Source: Candidatus Firestonebacteria bacterium RIFOXYD2_FULL_39_29 (GTDB lineage Bacteria > Oederibacteriota > D2-FULL-39-29). Taken from it: DNA of 45,027 nucleotides. The notes below the pieces were generated by a model that saw nothing but the letters and a program-made list of their open reading frames with translations, was not told the DNA's origin and searched no databases. The position numbers were made by a program, and so were the translations under genes. This document shows, in pieces, positions 25,094 through 33,280 of the stretch (within the stretch, counting starts at the first letter, position 1; each line of letters starts with the position of its first letter). The stretch spans positions 1-45,027 of the forward strand of contig MFGV01000012.1 of the NCBI GenBank assembly GCA_001778375.1. The letters are read 5' to 3'.

Positions 25094-26863
25094 TTATTTT
25101 TCATACAGCAGATTATTCAATAAAACGGAGGCTTTTTTACTTCCTTGTTTTTCGGCAAGACTGTACCATTTTTTTGCTTCATTTATGTCTTTTTTAACAC
25201 TCAACCCTTCCTCATACATCTGACCGAGGAAGATCTGGGCATCAACATAGCCTTTACCGGCTGATTTCTTGATCCAGGAAACGGCTTCCTGATTATCACC
25301 GTTCCGGTCATCAAACAAATATTGACCCACTTCATACTCCGAGAGGGTCTTTGCTAGTTCTGAAGAGTTTTTGTACCATTCCTCCGTATAAAACTCATCA
25401 GTTTCAGGTTTTTCCGGATCATCTTCAGCAGCTTTTTTAAAATATTTAAAAGCATTTTTATAATCACCTATGTACTGATAGTACTCTCCCCTGGAATAAG
25501 AGCTCATCTTCCAGACCTGTCGTTTCTCCGCCATCTCCCAGAAACCGTCATCCATTTCTTTACACATTTTGCTCAGCAGGGCTTTTATATATTTAATCTT
25601 TGCCGCAATAACCGGATCGTTTTTGCTCTTTTTCTTTATAACTTCCGGGTAAAACACCATATGACAGAATATCTCCGCGCGATCCTCTTTTGCATTTGCC
25701 TGGGAGTATCTTGTTATAAAACCGGAAAAAGGCTTTTTGTTCTGCCGGTCTTTCGCAATTTTGTCAAGGAATTCCTCGCCTATTCCGAACCTGCAGAAAT
25801 ACTTAAAATCTTTTGGATTTAGTTTTTCCCACTCTTCCTCTTCTTCCCCTTTAAGTTCATCCAAGGAATGGAAAAACTCGTGATGCACCGTAAGCCGGAT
25901 ATGGTTAAAAGTATCTAGTTCCCCTACATTCTGAAAAAAAGCATTATTTCCCCTCATAAAAAGAGCGTACCCCAGTCTCTGATTTTCATTATTTTTCATA
26001 TTCCGGCAAAGGACTATCTTTTTCATCATTGAACTTTCAAATAGTGCAGGGGGATAAATGGAAAACTCCGACATGAGCATTGGAACATACACCGCAAGCT
26101 GGGAATCAAGAGCTTTTTCACCATTTACGCCGGAGCTGTTATAAAAAAGCTTTTTGTAATCCACGGTGATCTTATATTTCTTTTCAAATTTTTCTATTTG
26201 CTTCTGCCAGTACTCGTTGGGAGCTTTTTTGCCGTCTTTAGAACCCGTCTCTCCTGCTATATTTGAGACACACAAAAGACAGCCGAGTACGGCTGTCAAG
26301 AATACACATATATTCCGCGTTTTTGTAATCTTCTTAGCCCTGGAAATAAACTCTCGATACTTTTTTAAGTTTGATTCCCCTTTTGCCCATTTCTCGATGC
26401 TTTTATAGTCAAGAGTTTTAGTTTTTGCCACAAGAATAGCCTGCTCCAGTGATTGTTTATCGTCCCAGTAAAAATAAGCAGCCAGTCTATCTTTAACACA
26501 ATCCGATGGTGTAAGGAGTTTTATCATACCCTTTCGAGTCTTAATAATGGAAAGCTGTTTTACCGGAGCATTTCCTATAGCCAGAGGAGGTTGAACAAAA
26601 TCGAGAAAATATTCACAATCTTTTTTTTCAAAGAATCTCGTTTTATCTTTTCTCTTGAAACCTATTTCCGTTAAAGCATTCTCAATTTCCCCAAGCGGCC
26701 AGTCAGAAACTATATCAATATCTCCTGAAGAGTATTTATTATTGGAGTATATTTCAACACAAGCACCCCCAACAAGAGTCGAATCTATACCATATTTACT
26801 TAAAGTCCCCTGGACAACAACCGCTACATCTTTTACTTTCATTGTTGCCCAATTATTATTCAT
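25094..26863 (-). CDS. Nucleotidyltransferase fused to a membrane-anchored zinc metallopeptidase with Sel1/TPR repeats
   Basis: This 589-residue protein joins parts usually encoded separately. Residues 8-178 are a nucleotidyltransferase-like domain (LVGGACVEIY 30-39, SSGDIDIV 45-52 with Asp48/Asp50, TPSDCVKDRLAAYFYWDDKQ) of the AbiEii/DUF6036-like kind. Residues 184-203 form a signal-like hydrophobic stretch (ICVFLTAVLGCLLCVSNIAG) with a possible lipobox VLGC. Residues 215-440 contain HHEFFHSL (zinc motif HEFFH, 328-332) and EDRAEIF with Glu397 as probable third zinc ligand. Residues 450-589 hold a TPR-like stretch and a Sel1 repeat (AGKGYVDAQIFLGQMYEEGLSVKKDINEAKKWY). The frame is open throughout and no start codon with a ribosome site lies at the junction. 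It overlaps the winged-helix gene by 4 bp. The fusion is real in this sequence; its function is unknown. Confidence 0.8.
   Translation of the reverse strand: MNNNWATMKVKDVAVVVQGTLSKYGIDSTLVGGACVEIYSNNKYSSGDIDIVSDWPLGEIENALTEIGFKRKDKTRFFEKKDCEYFLDFVQPPLAIGNAPVKQLSIIKTRKGMIKLLTPSDCVKDRLAAYFYWDDKQSLEQAILVAKTKTLDYKSIEKWAKGESNLKKYREFISRAKKITKTRNICVFLTAVLGCLLCVSNIAGETGSKDGKKAPNEYWQKQIEKFEKKYKITVDYKKLFYNSSGVNGEKALDSQLAVYVPMLMSEFSIYPPALFESSMMKKIVLCRNMKNNENQRLGYALFMRGNNAFFQNVGELDTFNHIRLTVHHEFFHSLDELKGEEEEEWEKLNPKDFKYFCRFGIGEEFLDKIAKDRQNKKPFSGFITRYSQANAKEDRAEIFCHMVFYPEVIKKKSKNDPVIAAKIKYIKALLSKMCKEMDDGFWEMAEKRQVWKMSSYSRGEYYQYIGDYKNAFKYFKKAAEDDPEKPETDEFYTEEWYKNSSELAKTLSEYEVGQYLFDDRNGDNQEAVSWIKKSAGKGYVDAQIFLGQMYEEGLSVKKDINEAKKWYSLAEKQGSKKASVLLNNLLYEK
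26278..26297 (-). other. Terminator-like hairpin inside the fusion junction
   Basis: GACAGCCG and CGGCTGTC form a perfect 8-bp stem with a 4-nt loop, followed on the coding (minus) strand by TTTTGTGTGT. It lies at codons 189-195, within the hydrophobic stretch just after the nucleotidyltransferase domain. It may be a relic of a terminator between two formerly separate genes, or a chance hairpin in coding sequence. Confidence 0.35.
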
Positions 26864-27189
26864 AACGGTTTTCCTTTTTGGCGGGGCCTATTTCTTTCCA
26901 TATAATATTTATCAGCATATCCTTCAGGAAGGAACTCTGAAGCTTTTTTTATTAAAATAATCAATTCTTTGGCAAAAGGATATCTGGGGTTTAACTCATA
27001 CATTCTGGTTCTGCCGACTAAAACACTTACAAGGATTCCGCCCTGTTCAAGACGCGTCAATTGCTGTTGTATTCCATTTATTCTGATGTCATAAACATTT
27101 GCAAGCTTGCTTGCATAAGCCTTTTTACAGTAATACATATAAAATAGAATTTTCTCAACAACATCATTCCCAAATATAGGCTTCAACAT
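26860..27189 (-). CDS. Winged-helix regulator paired with the nucleotidyltransferase
   Basis: The 109-residue protein contains a winged helix-turn-helix (about 6-72: KILFYMYYCKKAYASKLANVYDIRINGIQQQLTRLEQGGILVSVLVGRTRMYELNP in outline, the recognition helix near IRINGIQQQLTRLE). A basic C-terminus RNRPRQKGKPL follows. Small ArsR/MarR-like regulators of this shape are commonly encoded directly before a nucleotidyltransferase gene, an arrangement reminiscent of AbiEi-AbiEii toxin-antitoxin pairs. Here it overlaps the nucleotidyltransferase fusion by an ATGA. The promoter contains two identical-spaced palindromes (27199-27234), which strongly suggests autorepression. Whether the pair is a toxin-antitoxin module is inference. 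Confidence 0.75.
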   Translation of the reverse strand: MLKPIFGNDVVEKILFYMYYCKKAYASKLANVYDIRINGIQQQLTRLEQGGILVSVLVGRTRMYELNPRYPFAKELIILIKKASEFLPEGYADKYYMERNRPRQKGKPL

Positions 27190-27198
27190 ACACCCTCC

Positions 27199-27243
27199 AC
27201 CATACTATATGGTAATATTACCATACTTTATGGTTATTGTCAA
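27199..27243 (-). promoter_or_regulatory. Consensus promoter with twin operators for the winged-helix/nucleotidyltransferase operon
   Basis: TTGACA (27238-27243), a 17-bp spacer and TAATAT (27215-27220) form a near-perfect sigma-70 promoter. Two 15-bp palindromes, ACCATAAAGTATGGT (27220-27234) and ACCATATAGTATGGT (27199-27213), flank the -10 element. Their centres are 21 bp apart, two helical turns, so bound dimers would sit on the same face. GGAGGG at 27193-27198 precedes ATG 27189 by 3 nt. The layout predicts tight repression by a dimeric regulator, most simply the first gene product. Confidence 0.8.
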
Positions 27244-27259
27244 GAACACACAAGAAGGA

Positions 27260-27646
27260 TTAACTTATATTAATATCGGGGTTCTTTGTTTTGACTATTT
27301 CCATAAATACATCACGATCATCAGGTGTAATGAACATATATTTTGGATGCTTCCAAGAGCCCTTTTTAAGCACTATTTCAATTCCTGACTTTTTTACCTT
27401 AGAATAATAAACATAGTTCCAATCTCTCTCTCCGAATGTAAATAATTTCAATGCACTAATTTTTCGCAACTCACTAATTTCACCCAGATTAATGTTCATT
27501 CTTAACAAAGGGACAAAAAACAATATTCGAGACCTGATATTTAGAGTATTTTCGGTAATTTCATAGGTATAGCGCATTGAAAATTGAACAAGTATTATTA
27601 ATAAAATTTCAATTAAAAATAAAGAAATAGCAAAAATATTATCCAT
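27260..27646 (-). CDS. Small membrane-anchored PH-like domain protein
   Basis: The roughly 128-residue protein has a single N-terminal transmembrane helix (about 4-22 from the chosen Met). A compact beta-rich domain follows: YEITENTLNIRSRILFFVPLLRMNINLGEISELRKI... GIEIVLKKG... KYMFITPDDRDVFMEIVKTKNP. This is the layout of bacterial PH-like (bPH/YdbT-type) domains. The function is unknown. An in-frame GTG at 27652 exists, but ATG at 27646 fits the GGTG ribosome-site sequence better. It is a solitary gene with 70 bp separating it from the winged-helix gene start. Confidence 0.6.
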   Translation of the reverse strand: MDNIFAISLFLIEILLIILVQFSMRYTYEITENTLNIRSRILFFVPLLRMNINLGEISELRKISALKLFTFGERDWNYVYYSKVKKSGIEIVLKKGSWKHPKYMFITPDDRDVFMEIVKTKNPDINIS

Positions 27647-27669
27647 TTTCACCTTTTTTATCTTTTACT

Positions 27670-27706
27670 TTACAAACCTTAAAAACCTTACAAACTTTAT
27701 TAACTT
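27670..27706. repeat. CCTTAYAAAC-word repeat 3' of the sugar-phosphate transferase gene
   Basis: The string contains TACAAACCTTAAAAACCTTA and continues with CAAACTTTATTAACTT. Bases 27685-27699 (ACCTTACAAACTTTA) are identical to 40476-40490. It ends 7 bp from the stop codon of the gene at 27714, the same relation as the copies after glyS and after the tRNA nucleotidyltransferase gene. Confidence 0.55.
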
Positions 27707-27713
27707 AGGACAC

Positions 27714-28715
27714 TTACTTCATCCGGCTCAATTTGACTCCTGCAAATATAGCGAAGGCAAATACCAGAGTATAAAGTATTCCTGCGTGGAAAACAGGAAG
27801 CTTTGTCGATACATACGCAACTATAGCCAGAATAAAACCAACAGAGTAGACTATTGTGAGTACCCTTCTACCTGACATACCGGAGCGCTTCAAGCGCAGA
27901 GGAAAATGATCCGGGCTTCCGAAATAAACAGGTTTTCCCTGTTTGGCCCTCATCAACATTACAAAGAGTGTATCAAATATCGGCACCCCTAGGATTATTA
28001 CCGGAGTGAGAACAGCAAGATTATTCACATTGGTATAACTTTCTGTCAGAGAAAATGCCGCGAGCATAAAGCCGATAAAAAGACTGCCGGCATCCCCCAT
28101 GAATATCTTTGCAGGAGGAAAATTATAATATAAAAATCCGACACAGGATCCCGCCAGGGCCAGAGATGCAAGCGGAGAAAATAGTTTACCTGCGTCCACC
28201 CCGAGCACAAAAAAGGTAAGCGCGGCAATAACTGCTATTCCGGAAGAAAGTCCGTCCATTATATCAAGCAGGTTAAAAGCATTCGTCACTCCAACCACCC
28301 ATATAATTGTCAGCACGGCATTCAGTAATTCGTTCTCCAAAAACTGTACCTTTATTCCGAAGATTATAAGCGTTACGGCGGCAAGGATCTGAACACTAAA
28401 CTTAAGAGGTACAGAAAGTTTTTTGATATCATCTACAACTCCCAGAACAAATATCAAACTCCCTGCCATAATAAGTCCCACTAAACCGCGCAGACTATGA
28501 TGTTCTACCAGCTGATTTATCACCAGGGTGATAAAGAATGCCAGGAATATTGCAGCACCGCCAAGATAAGGAATTGCCTTGCCGTGCTTTTTAAGCTCAT
28601 TATCGGGTTTATCCATGATCCCGTATTTCCTTGCGAAATAAGCGGCTAACGGGACAAATCCCATGGAAAGAATAAAAGCACCGGCAAATACTATAAAGTA
28701 ATCTAAATAATCCAT
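27714..28715 (-). CDS. Polyprenyl-phosphate sugar-1-phosphate transferase (WecA/TagO/MraY superfamily)
   Basis: This 333-residue enzyme spans the inner membrane with about ten or eleven helices. It should transfer a sugar-1-phosphate from a UDP-sugar to undecaprenyl phosphate, starting a surface glycan. Superfamily motifs are visible: PYLGGAAIF (49-57), the Asp pair VVDDIKK (93-99), NAFNLLDIMDGL (145-156), GDAGSLFIGF (207-216) and the cytoplasmic loop HFPLRL (270-275). The last is closer to WecA/TagO-type than to MraY. It is the last gene of the aroQ-led operon and overlaps the glycosyltransferase gene by 13 bp. The true sugar donor is not determined. Confidence 0.92.
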   Translation of the reverse strand: MDYLDYFIVFAGAFILSMGFVPLAAYFARKYGIMDKPDNELKKHGKAIPYLGGAAIFLAFFITLVINQLVEHHSLRGLVGLIMAGSLIFVLGVVDDIKKLSVPLKFSVQILAAVTLIIFGIKVQFLENELLNAVLTIIWVVGVTNAFNLLDIMDGLSSGIAVIAALTFFVLGVDAGKLFSPLASLALAGSCVGFLYYNFPPAKIFMGDAGSLFIGFMLAAFSLTESYTNVNNLAVLTPVIILGVPIFDTLFVMLMRAKQGKPVYFGSPDHFPLRLKRSGMSGRRVLTIVYSVGFILAIVAYVSTKLPVFHAGILYTLVFAFAIFAGVKLSRMK

Positions 28716-29659
28716 TTCTTGATCTCCGATTTCATAATTTTTGTTCTGACTACCTTCCCCTTTTCTCTCATCCGATTGCGAAGTTTAAAGTATTTCTTCA
28801 TTCCCGGTATTACTCTTATATCAAATATAATAAGATAAATCCAAAATAATAGTTCATATAGAATAATAAACGGAAGATTTCGAATTATCAAACCTGCCGG
28901 TGCATTTTTGGCCAGCACCAGGTATCTGTTTGCCAGGAGATGCCGTTTAAGTTCAAGGCTCTTTTTCCTGAATAGAAAAATCTTGCTGCCCTTCTTCCCG
29001 TCACTTCCTCCTCTAAAGTGAGTTGCAACCGCTTTAGACTCGTAGTAACATCTCCACCCCGTCGCATTTGCCCGTAGTCCCATGTCAAAATCCTCAAAAT
29101 ACATGAAGAAATCCTCATCAAAGTACTCTTCTTCAAATTTTACGCTTTCAAGCATCTCTCTTTTCAAAAGCATTACAGCGCCGCAGGGGAAAAAACAATC
29201 CCCGGCAGGATACGCCTTGTCAGCCTTGCCGTAATTTCTCTCTATCGGTCGGAGAGTACGCCTTATGAACTGTCCTGCTGAATCTACTAAATTCTCATCC
29301 TGCATCCTGAGAAGCTTTCCGGAGAACATTCCGTAAGTACCGTCAAGTTTTTCAGCCGTCCCGCAAAGTTTTTCCAGAAAATCATTTTTCAAGCAAGTAT
29401 CGGAATTCATAATAAGTACGTGATCCCCGGAGCTCTCCCTTATTCCTATATTTGCCGCAGCTGCAAAGCCTATATTTTTACTTAGCTTTTTAATGTTAAA
29501 TTCGCCGTATTTTGCGAGTATCTCCGCTGAATCATCCGAAGAAAAAGAGTCAATTATTATAATTTCAAACGTTTTTAGCACTTGCGCCGTCACTGAATTT
29601 ACGCACTTTTCCAGAAACTCAGCGCCATTATGATTTATTATCACCGCGGTTACTTTCAT
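28703..29659 (-). CDS. Family 2 glycosyltransferase (rhamnosyltransferase WbbL-like)
   Basis: The 318-residue protein has a GT-A fold catalytic domain (about 1-225). It shows TAVIINHNGAEFLEKCVNSV, a nucleotide-binding IIDSFSSDDS, the metal-binding NSD (85-87) and MYFEDFDMGLRA, the acceptor/base motif. The C-terminal part has a hydrophobic segment (about 258-290) likely to attach it to the membrane. It resembles WbbL-type transferases adding rhamnose or a similar sugar to a polyprenyl-linked acceptor. Context supports this: it sits between the polymerase and the initiating transferase genes, overlapping both (4 bp and 13 bp). Confidence 0.9.
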   Translation of the reverse strand: MKVTAVIINHNGAEFLEKCVNSVTAQVLKTFEIIIIDSFSSDDSAEILAKYGEFNIKKLSKNIGFAAAANIGIRESSGDHVLIMNSDTCLKNDFLEKLCGTAEKLDGTYGMFSGKLLRMQDENLVDSAGQFIRRTLRPIERNYGKADKAYPAGDCFFPCGAVMLLKREMLESVKFEEEYFDEDFFMYFEDFDMGLRANATGWRCYYESKAVATHFRGGSDGKKGSKIFLFRKKSLELKRHLLANRYLVLAKNAPAGLIIRNLPFIILYELLFWIYLIIFDIRVIPGMKKYFKLRNRMREKGKVVRTKIMKSEIKKWII

Positions 29660-32600
29660 CTTTCACCGCCCAGAAAAACCAGATTTCTCTCATAGGTAAT
29701 GGTTGCAAGGCTCCGGTACTTTTTATTTATTTCCAGCGCTTTTTCTTTCTCCCGGCCGGCTGCCTTAGTATTTTTCTGCTTCATATATATTTCGTAAAGC
29801 GCCCAATGCCCGCCTGCGTAATTTGGTTCAAGGCTTACGGCTTCTCCGGCATATTTTTTTGCATGTTCATACCTGCCCTCAAAATAGCAGATCCTTGCAA
29901 CTTCGGACTTAAAAAACACATCAAAAGGACTTTTTTGGATTGCAGCAGCGTACTCCTGCAAAGCCAGAGACGGGTAACCTGCATAAAAATAAAACAGCCC
30001 AAGTTCTCTGTTGAACTCCGGATTTGCCGGATTATTTTTTGCCGCCTGTTTAAAATTCTTTTCCGCTTCAAAGAACAACTTTTTGTCCTTTGTATTCAAG
30101 TAACCGCCTGCATATAATTTCCCCAGCCCGGCGTAACTGTCCGCAAACACGGGGTTTAAAAACATTGACAGCTTCATATTCCTCTCAAATTCCCCGGCAT
30201 TTGAAGGTTCCATCTTGTAAAAATATACGGAAAGATACGACATCCCTGCCAGAAGCATAAATATTGAAACCAGAAGCGCAGCAAATATTTTAAATTTAAA
30301 ATAATTTGGTTTTTCTGCAGCAAGAGCTTTCTTTGATGTAAAGTATCCGGAAAAGAGCACACCCGTAAGAAGAACAAAGAATATCAGGGTCGGCAGACAA
30401 TGAAAATTAAAATCAACCAGAGCATGGGCAAATAAACCTGTAAGAGAAGTAAAAACAGCGCAAGCCGTAAATATTTTTCCCTTGTCCTTTGTATTTTTTA
30501 TAATAGTTATAAACCTGTTCACAAGTACAAAAAGAAAGACTAAAATTAAACCCGCCCCCAAAACTCCGAGCTCTGCCATTGTCTGCAGATATTCATTATG
30601 CGCATGATGAGCGACCCTGGTGTAGTTACCTATAGTTCCACCCTCGGGAAACCGGTATTTGGGTGCAATATCTTTAAAGGTATTAAGCCCATAACCAAGA
30701 AAAGGCCTGTCTTTAAACAGCTTAAAAGCGCTTACTGCTATTTTACCTCTGGAATACGCTGCATCGTCATATACTCCGTCCCTGGCGGCCCTTTTAACTA
30801 CAGGGTTAAGGGGAGTTATTAAGATCCCAATCACAACCAGTATGCTGACTGTGGTCCAAAATCTAACCGGTTCTTTCACTATTTTCTTTTTCTTTAATAT
30901 TATCAGAGCAAACAGAAAGAATACTAAAATTATTCCGAACGCCAATAAAGCGCCCCGGGACTTTGTTAAAAGAAGGCAAATGAAAGAAAGTACCGCGCTT
31001 ACTGCATAGAATATTCGAATTGTTCCTTTTTTACTCAGGATATCATATAAAAGGAACCCGATTCCCGCCGCAAGAAATCCGCCGAGAAAGTTCGGATTAG
31101 GGAAAAAAGCATCTACTCTGTCCGCTTTGAACCATATATATTGAGAAATCCCGGCAACAGAAACAAACAAACATACCAGCCCCGTAAAGAAAGAAAAATA
31201 ACCGATATCTTTGGCTTTACTTATACTATTAACCGCGGAATAATAGACCATCACGCATCCGAGCAGTAAATATACAGCCCGAAAAGAAACAAATCTGTTT
31301 ACTGAAACCACTAAGGAAATGAAACAGGTGAAAAGCAGGGCAATTACAAAAATATCTAATTTTGTCCTGATATACGTATTGCTCAAAGAAACAAACGAAA
31401 GAAAAAGAAACGCGCTTAAAAACACAAATATTATCAGGGCTTCATTTTCAAAACGGCTTGCAGAAAGTATTATGGAAACCGACAGCAGAACTATAGAAAA
31501 TATACGGAAATAATTACGGCTCAAGTATCCGGATATTACAGGAAGAATAACCGGATTATTTTTTGTTTTGGTACCGGACTTAAAACCGGCAGCGGTAATT
31601 CCTGCCAGCGCAAAGGCGGTCAAAGAATTCTGCCAGAGGTTACTGTCTATATCTAAAAGATTATGGAAGAGGAAGCCGCAAAATCCTGCAAATAAACCGG
31701 CAAAGACAAGCTTCTTTCTTCCTTCCATTCTTTTTAAAGTTCTGATACTTTCTCTTACCATGACGCAAACAAAAATAAGCAGTGCTCCAAAACCTAAAAC
31801 CCCTGTCTCGACAAGAGTCTGCAGATACCAGTTGTGCGGATATTTAACCCCGCCTGCGGCCAGAGACCCGTAGGTGTTTACTCCGCTCCCCAGAACCGGG
31901 TTTTTCATGAACATTTTAACAGCTTCACTGAAATAACCAAACCGGTTAAGAACAGAATTATCCATATTTGAAAAATCTAAAATATCAGGCCGAAGAAATA
32001 ATACCGCCGCGAAAAAAGCAGCAGATAAAGCACCTGCTGCCAGAAGCACCTTTTTCTTTTCTTTGATCACGGACAAAAGAAAGACTAAAAGAGAAAATAA
32101 AACAGCAAGCATTCCTCCGACAGAAGAGGTCAGAGCAAGGGATGCCGTTAAAATGACCACAATAAACCCCACACCTATTTTTGTCAACAGACTTTTGCCG
32201 TTGTTTGCAGAGGCTCCTTTACCTGCTTCGGAAAGAAAAATCCCCAAAGCAACAGGTAAGACCATTGCAATATAGCCTGCAAAAACATTCGCATTTAGAA
32301 AGGTGGAAAAAACTCTTCCGGCGCCTATATTTTTAAGAAATTCTTCATATACTCTGGGATTGGAAACAATGTCCTTATTCTTATCAAGGTAAACAGCCAT
32401 ATCAGAAAGTCCCGTAAATTTCTGATAAAAAGCATAAATAGCCGTAAATACTGCGCCGCCAAGTACGGCAAAAGCTGCTTTTTTTCTGTCAACAGGAGAA
32501 CTAAAAATATTTAAAGAAACAAGAAAGATAGCCAGAAAATAAATAAGTTGAATGTTCATCACATTAAAAGGAACAGTCTTTGAAAAAAGAGCGGCAAAAA

Positions 32601-32811
32601 CAAATGCAGCAGAAAGAAACAATACAGGGAAATTCATTGGAGAAGAGGTATAACTTTCCTTTGTTACAAAGAACCGGTCTATGATAAATATAAAATAAAA
32701 GAACAAAACAAGGACCGGGTAAATCAAATTAAGGTACGGGAACCACTCAGGAGAACAAAGCGGGACAAAAAACAAAAGAATAAAAATTGCCCATCGCAGA
32801 AGCTTGCCCAC
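29656..32811 (-). CDS. Double O-antigen ligase/polymerase domain membrane protein with C-terminal TPR
   Basis: This 1051-residue integral membrane protein contains two consecutive O-antigen ligase/polymerase-like (Wzy_C/WaaL) units. Unit 1 (about 1-420) shows FSTFLNANVFAGY and PVLGSGVNTYGSLAAGG... PHNWYLQTLVETGVLG. Unit 2 (about 430-860) shows FFPNPNFLGGF, LTKSRGALLAFG and PFLGYGLNTFKDIAP... HHAHNEYLQTMAELGVLG. The H-N-x-Y-L-Q-x-x-x-E-x-G-x-L-G motif occurs in both, so the protein arose by fusion or duplication. A TPR region (about 890-1045) forms the C-terminus and should lie outside the membrane. Family members polymerise or ligate polyprenyl-linked glycans on the periplasmic side. The start is GTG at 32811, 5 bp after aroQ. 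Most family members have one unit. Confidence 0.85.
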   Translation of the reverse strand: MGKLLRWAIFILLFFVPLCSPEWFPYLNLIYPVLVLFFYFIFIIDRFFVTKESYTSSPMNFPVLFLSAAFVFAALFSKTVPFNVMNIQLIYFLAIFLVSLNIFSSPVDRKKAAFAVLGGAVFTAIYAFYQKFTGLSDMAVYLDKNKDIVSNPRVYEEFLKNIGAGRVFSTFLNANVFAGYIAMVLPVALGIFLSEAGKGASANNGKSLLTKIGVGFIVVILTASLALTSSVGGMLAVLFSLLVFLLSVIKEKKKVLLAAGALSAAFFAAVLFLRPDILDFSNMDNSVLNRFGYFSEAVKMFMKNPVLGSGVNTYGSLAAGGVKYPHNWYLQTLVETGVLGFGALLIFVCVMVRESIRTLKRMEGRKKLVFAGLFAGFCGFLFHNLLDIDSNLWQNSLTAFALAGITAAGFKSGTKTKNNPVILPVISGYLSRNYFRIFSIVLLSVSIILSASRFENEALIIFVFLSAFLFLSFVSLSNTYIRTKLDIFVIALLFTCFISLVVSVNRFVSFRAVYLLLGCVMVYYSAVNSISKAKDIGYFSFFTGLVCLFVSVAGISQYIWFKADRVDAFFPNPNFLGGFLAAGIGFLLYDILSKKGTIRIFYAVSAVLSFICLLLTKSRGALLAFGIILVFFLFALIILKKKKIVKEPVRFWTTVSILVVIGILITPLNPVVKRAARDGVYDDAAYSRGKIAVSAFKLFKDRPFLGYGLNTFKDIAPKYRFPEGGTIGNYTRVAHHAHNEYLQTMAELGVLGAGLILVFLFVLVNRFITIIKNTKDKGKIFTACAVFTSLTGLFAHALVDFNFHCLPTLIFFVLLTGVLFSGYFTSKKALAAEKPNYFKFKIFAALLVSIFMLLAGMSYLSVYFYKMEPSNAGEFERNMKLSMFLNPVFADSYAGLGKLYAGGYLNTKDKKLFFEAEKNFKQAAKNNPANPEFNRELGLFYFYAGYPSLALQEYAAAIQKSPFDVFFKSEVARICYFEGRYEHAKKYAGEAVSLEPNYAGGHWALYEIYMKQKNTKAAGREKEKALEINKKYRSLATITYERNLVFLGGER

Positions 32812-32816
32812 TTTAT

Positions 32817-33263
32817 TTACCTTTTGGTTTTAGATATATTTACAGCCGCAAGGAATCCAAGAATATAACTGTCTTTTCCAAAACCAAATATTCCTCCGGC
32901 GGAAACAGGAGAAATATAGGATTTATGCCTGAATTCTTCACGCTTAAATATATTGGAAAGATGGACTTCAACTGCCGAGATCTTTACGGCAGATATGGCT
33001 TCTCTTATAGCCACACTTGTATGAGTGTAGGCAGCAGGATTAATGACCATTGCATCCGCCCAGGATTCACATTCTTTTTGAATAATATCTACAATTTCAC
33101 CTTCAGTATTTGTCTGAAATATTTTTATACCAACTTTACTTTTCCTTGCCAGGGCTTTCAGTTCTTTATTAATAGATTCGAGAGTCACTTTTCCGTACAC
33201 ATCCGGCTCCCGCTTACCGAGTAAGTTAAGATTCGGCCCGTGAATTACTAGTATGTTTTTCAT
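32817..33263 (-). CDS. aroQ: 3-dehydroquinate dehydratase, type II
   Basis: The 148-residue enzyme dehydrates 3-dehydroquinate to 3-dehydroshikimate in the shikimate pathway as a cytoplasmic dodecamer. The type II signatures are complete: HGPNLNLLGKREPDVYG (8-24) with catalytic Tyr23, INPAAYTHTS (74-83), VHLSNIFKREEFRHKS (100-115) with catalytic His101 and Arg112. Length is normal. It is the first gene of a four-gene run with the surface-glycan genes, 5 bp before the polymerase. GGAGGGG precedes the ATG. The spacer upstream is filled by the repeat element at 33281-33435. Confidence 0.97.
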   Translation of the reverse strand: MKNILVIHGPNLNLLGKREPDVYGKVTLESINKELKALARKSKVGIKIFQTNTEGEIVDIIQKECESWADAMVINPAAYTHTSVAIREAISAVKISAVEVHLSNIFKREEFRHKSYISPVSAGGIFGFGKDSYILGFLAAVNISKTKR

Positions 33264-33280
33264 AAAAACCCCTCCTAAAA

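Noticed and set aside
25094-27189. Straightforward AbiE toxin-antitoxin assignment
   Set aside because: The order and regulator-nucleotidyltransferase pairing are similar, but the motifs seen are too general to name AbiEi/AbiEii, and the metallopeptidase fusion is not part of that system.
29656-32811. Two separate genes misjoined by an assembly error
   Set aside because: The frame is open throughout, and both halves and the linker have coding character with no residual start or ribosome site at the midpoint. It remains checkable with reads.
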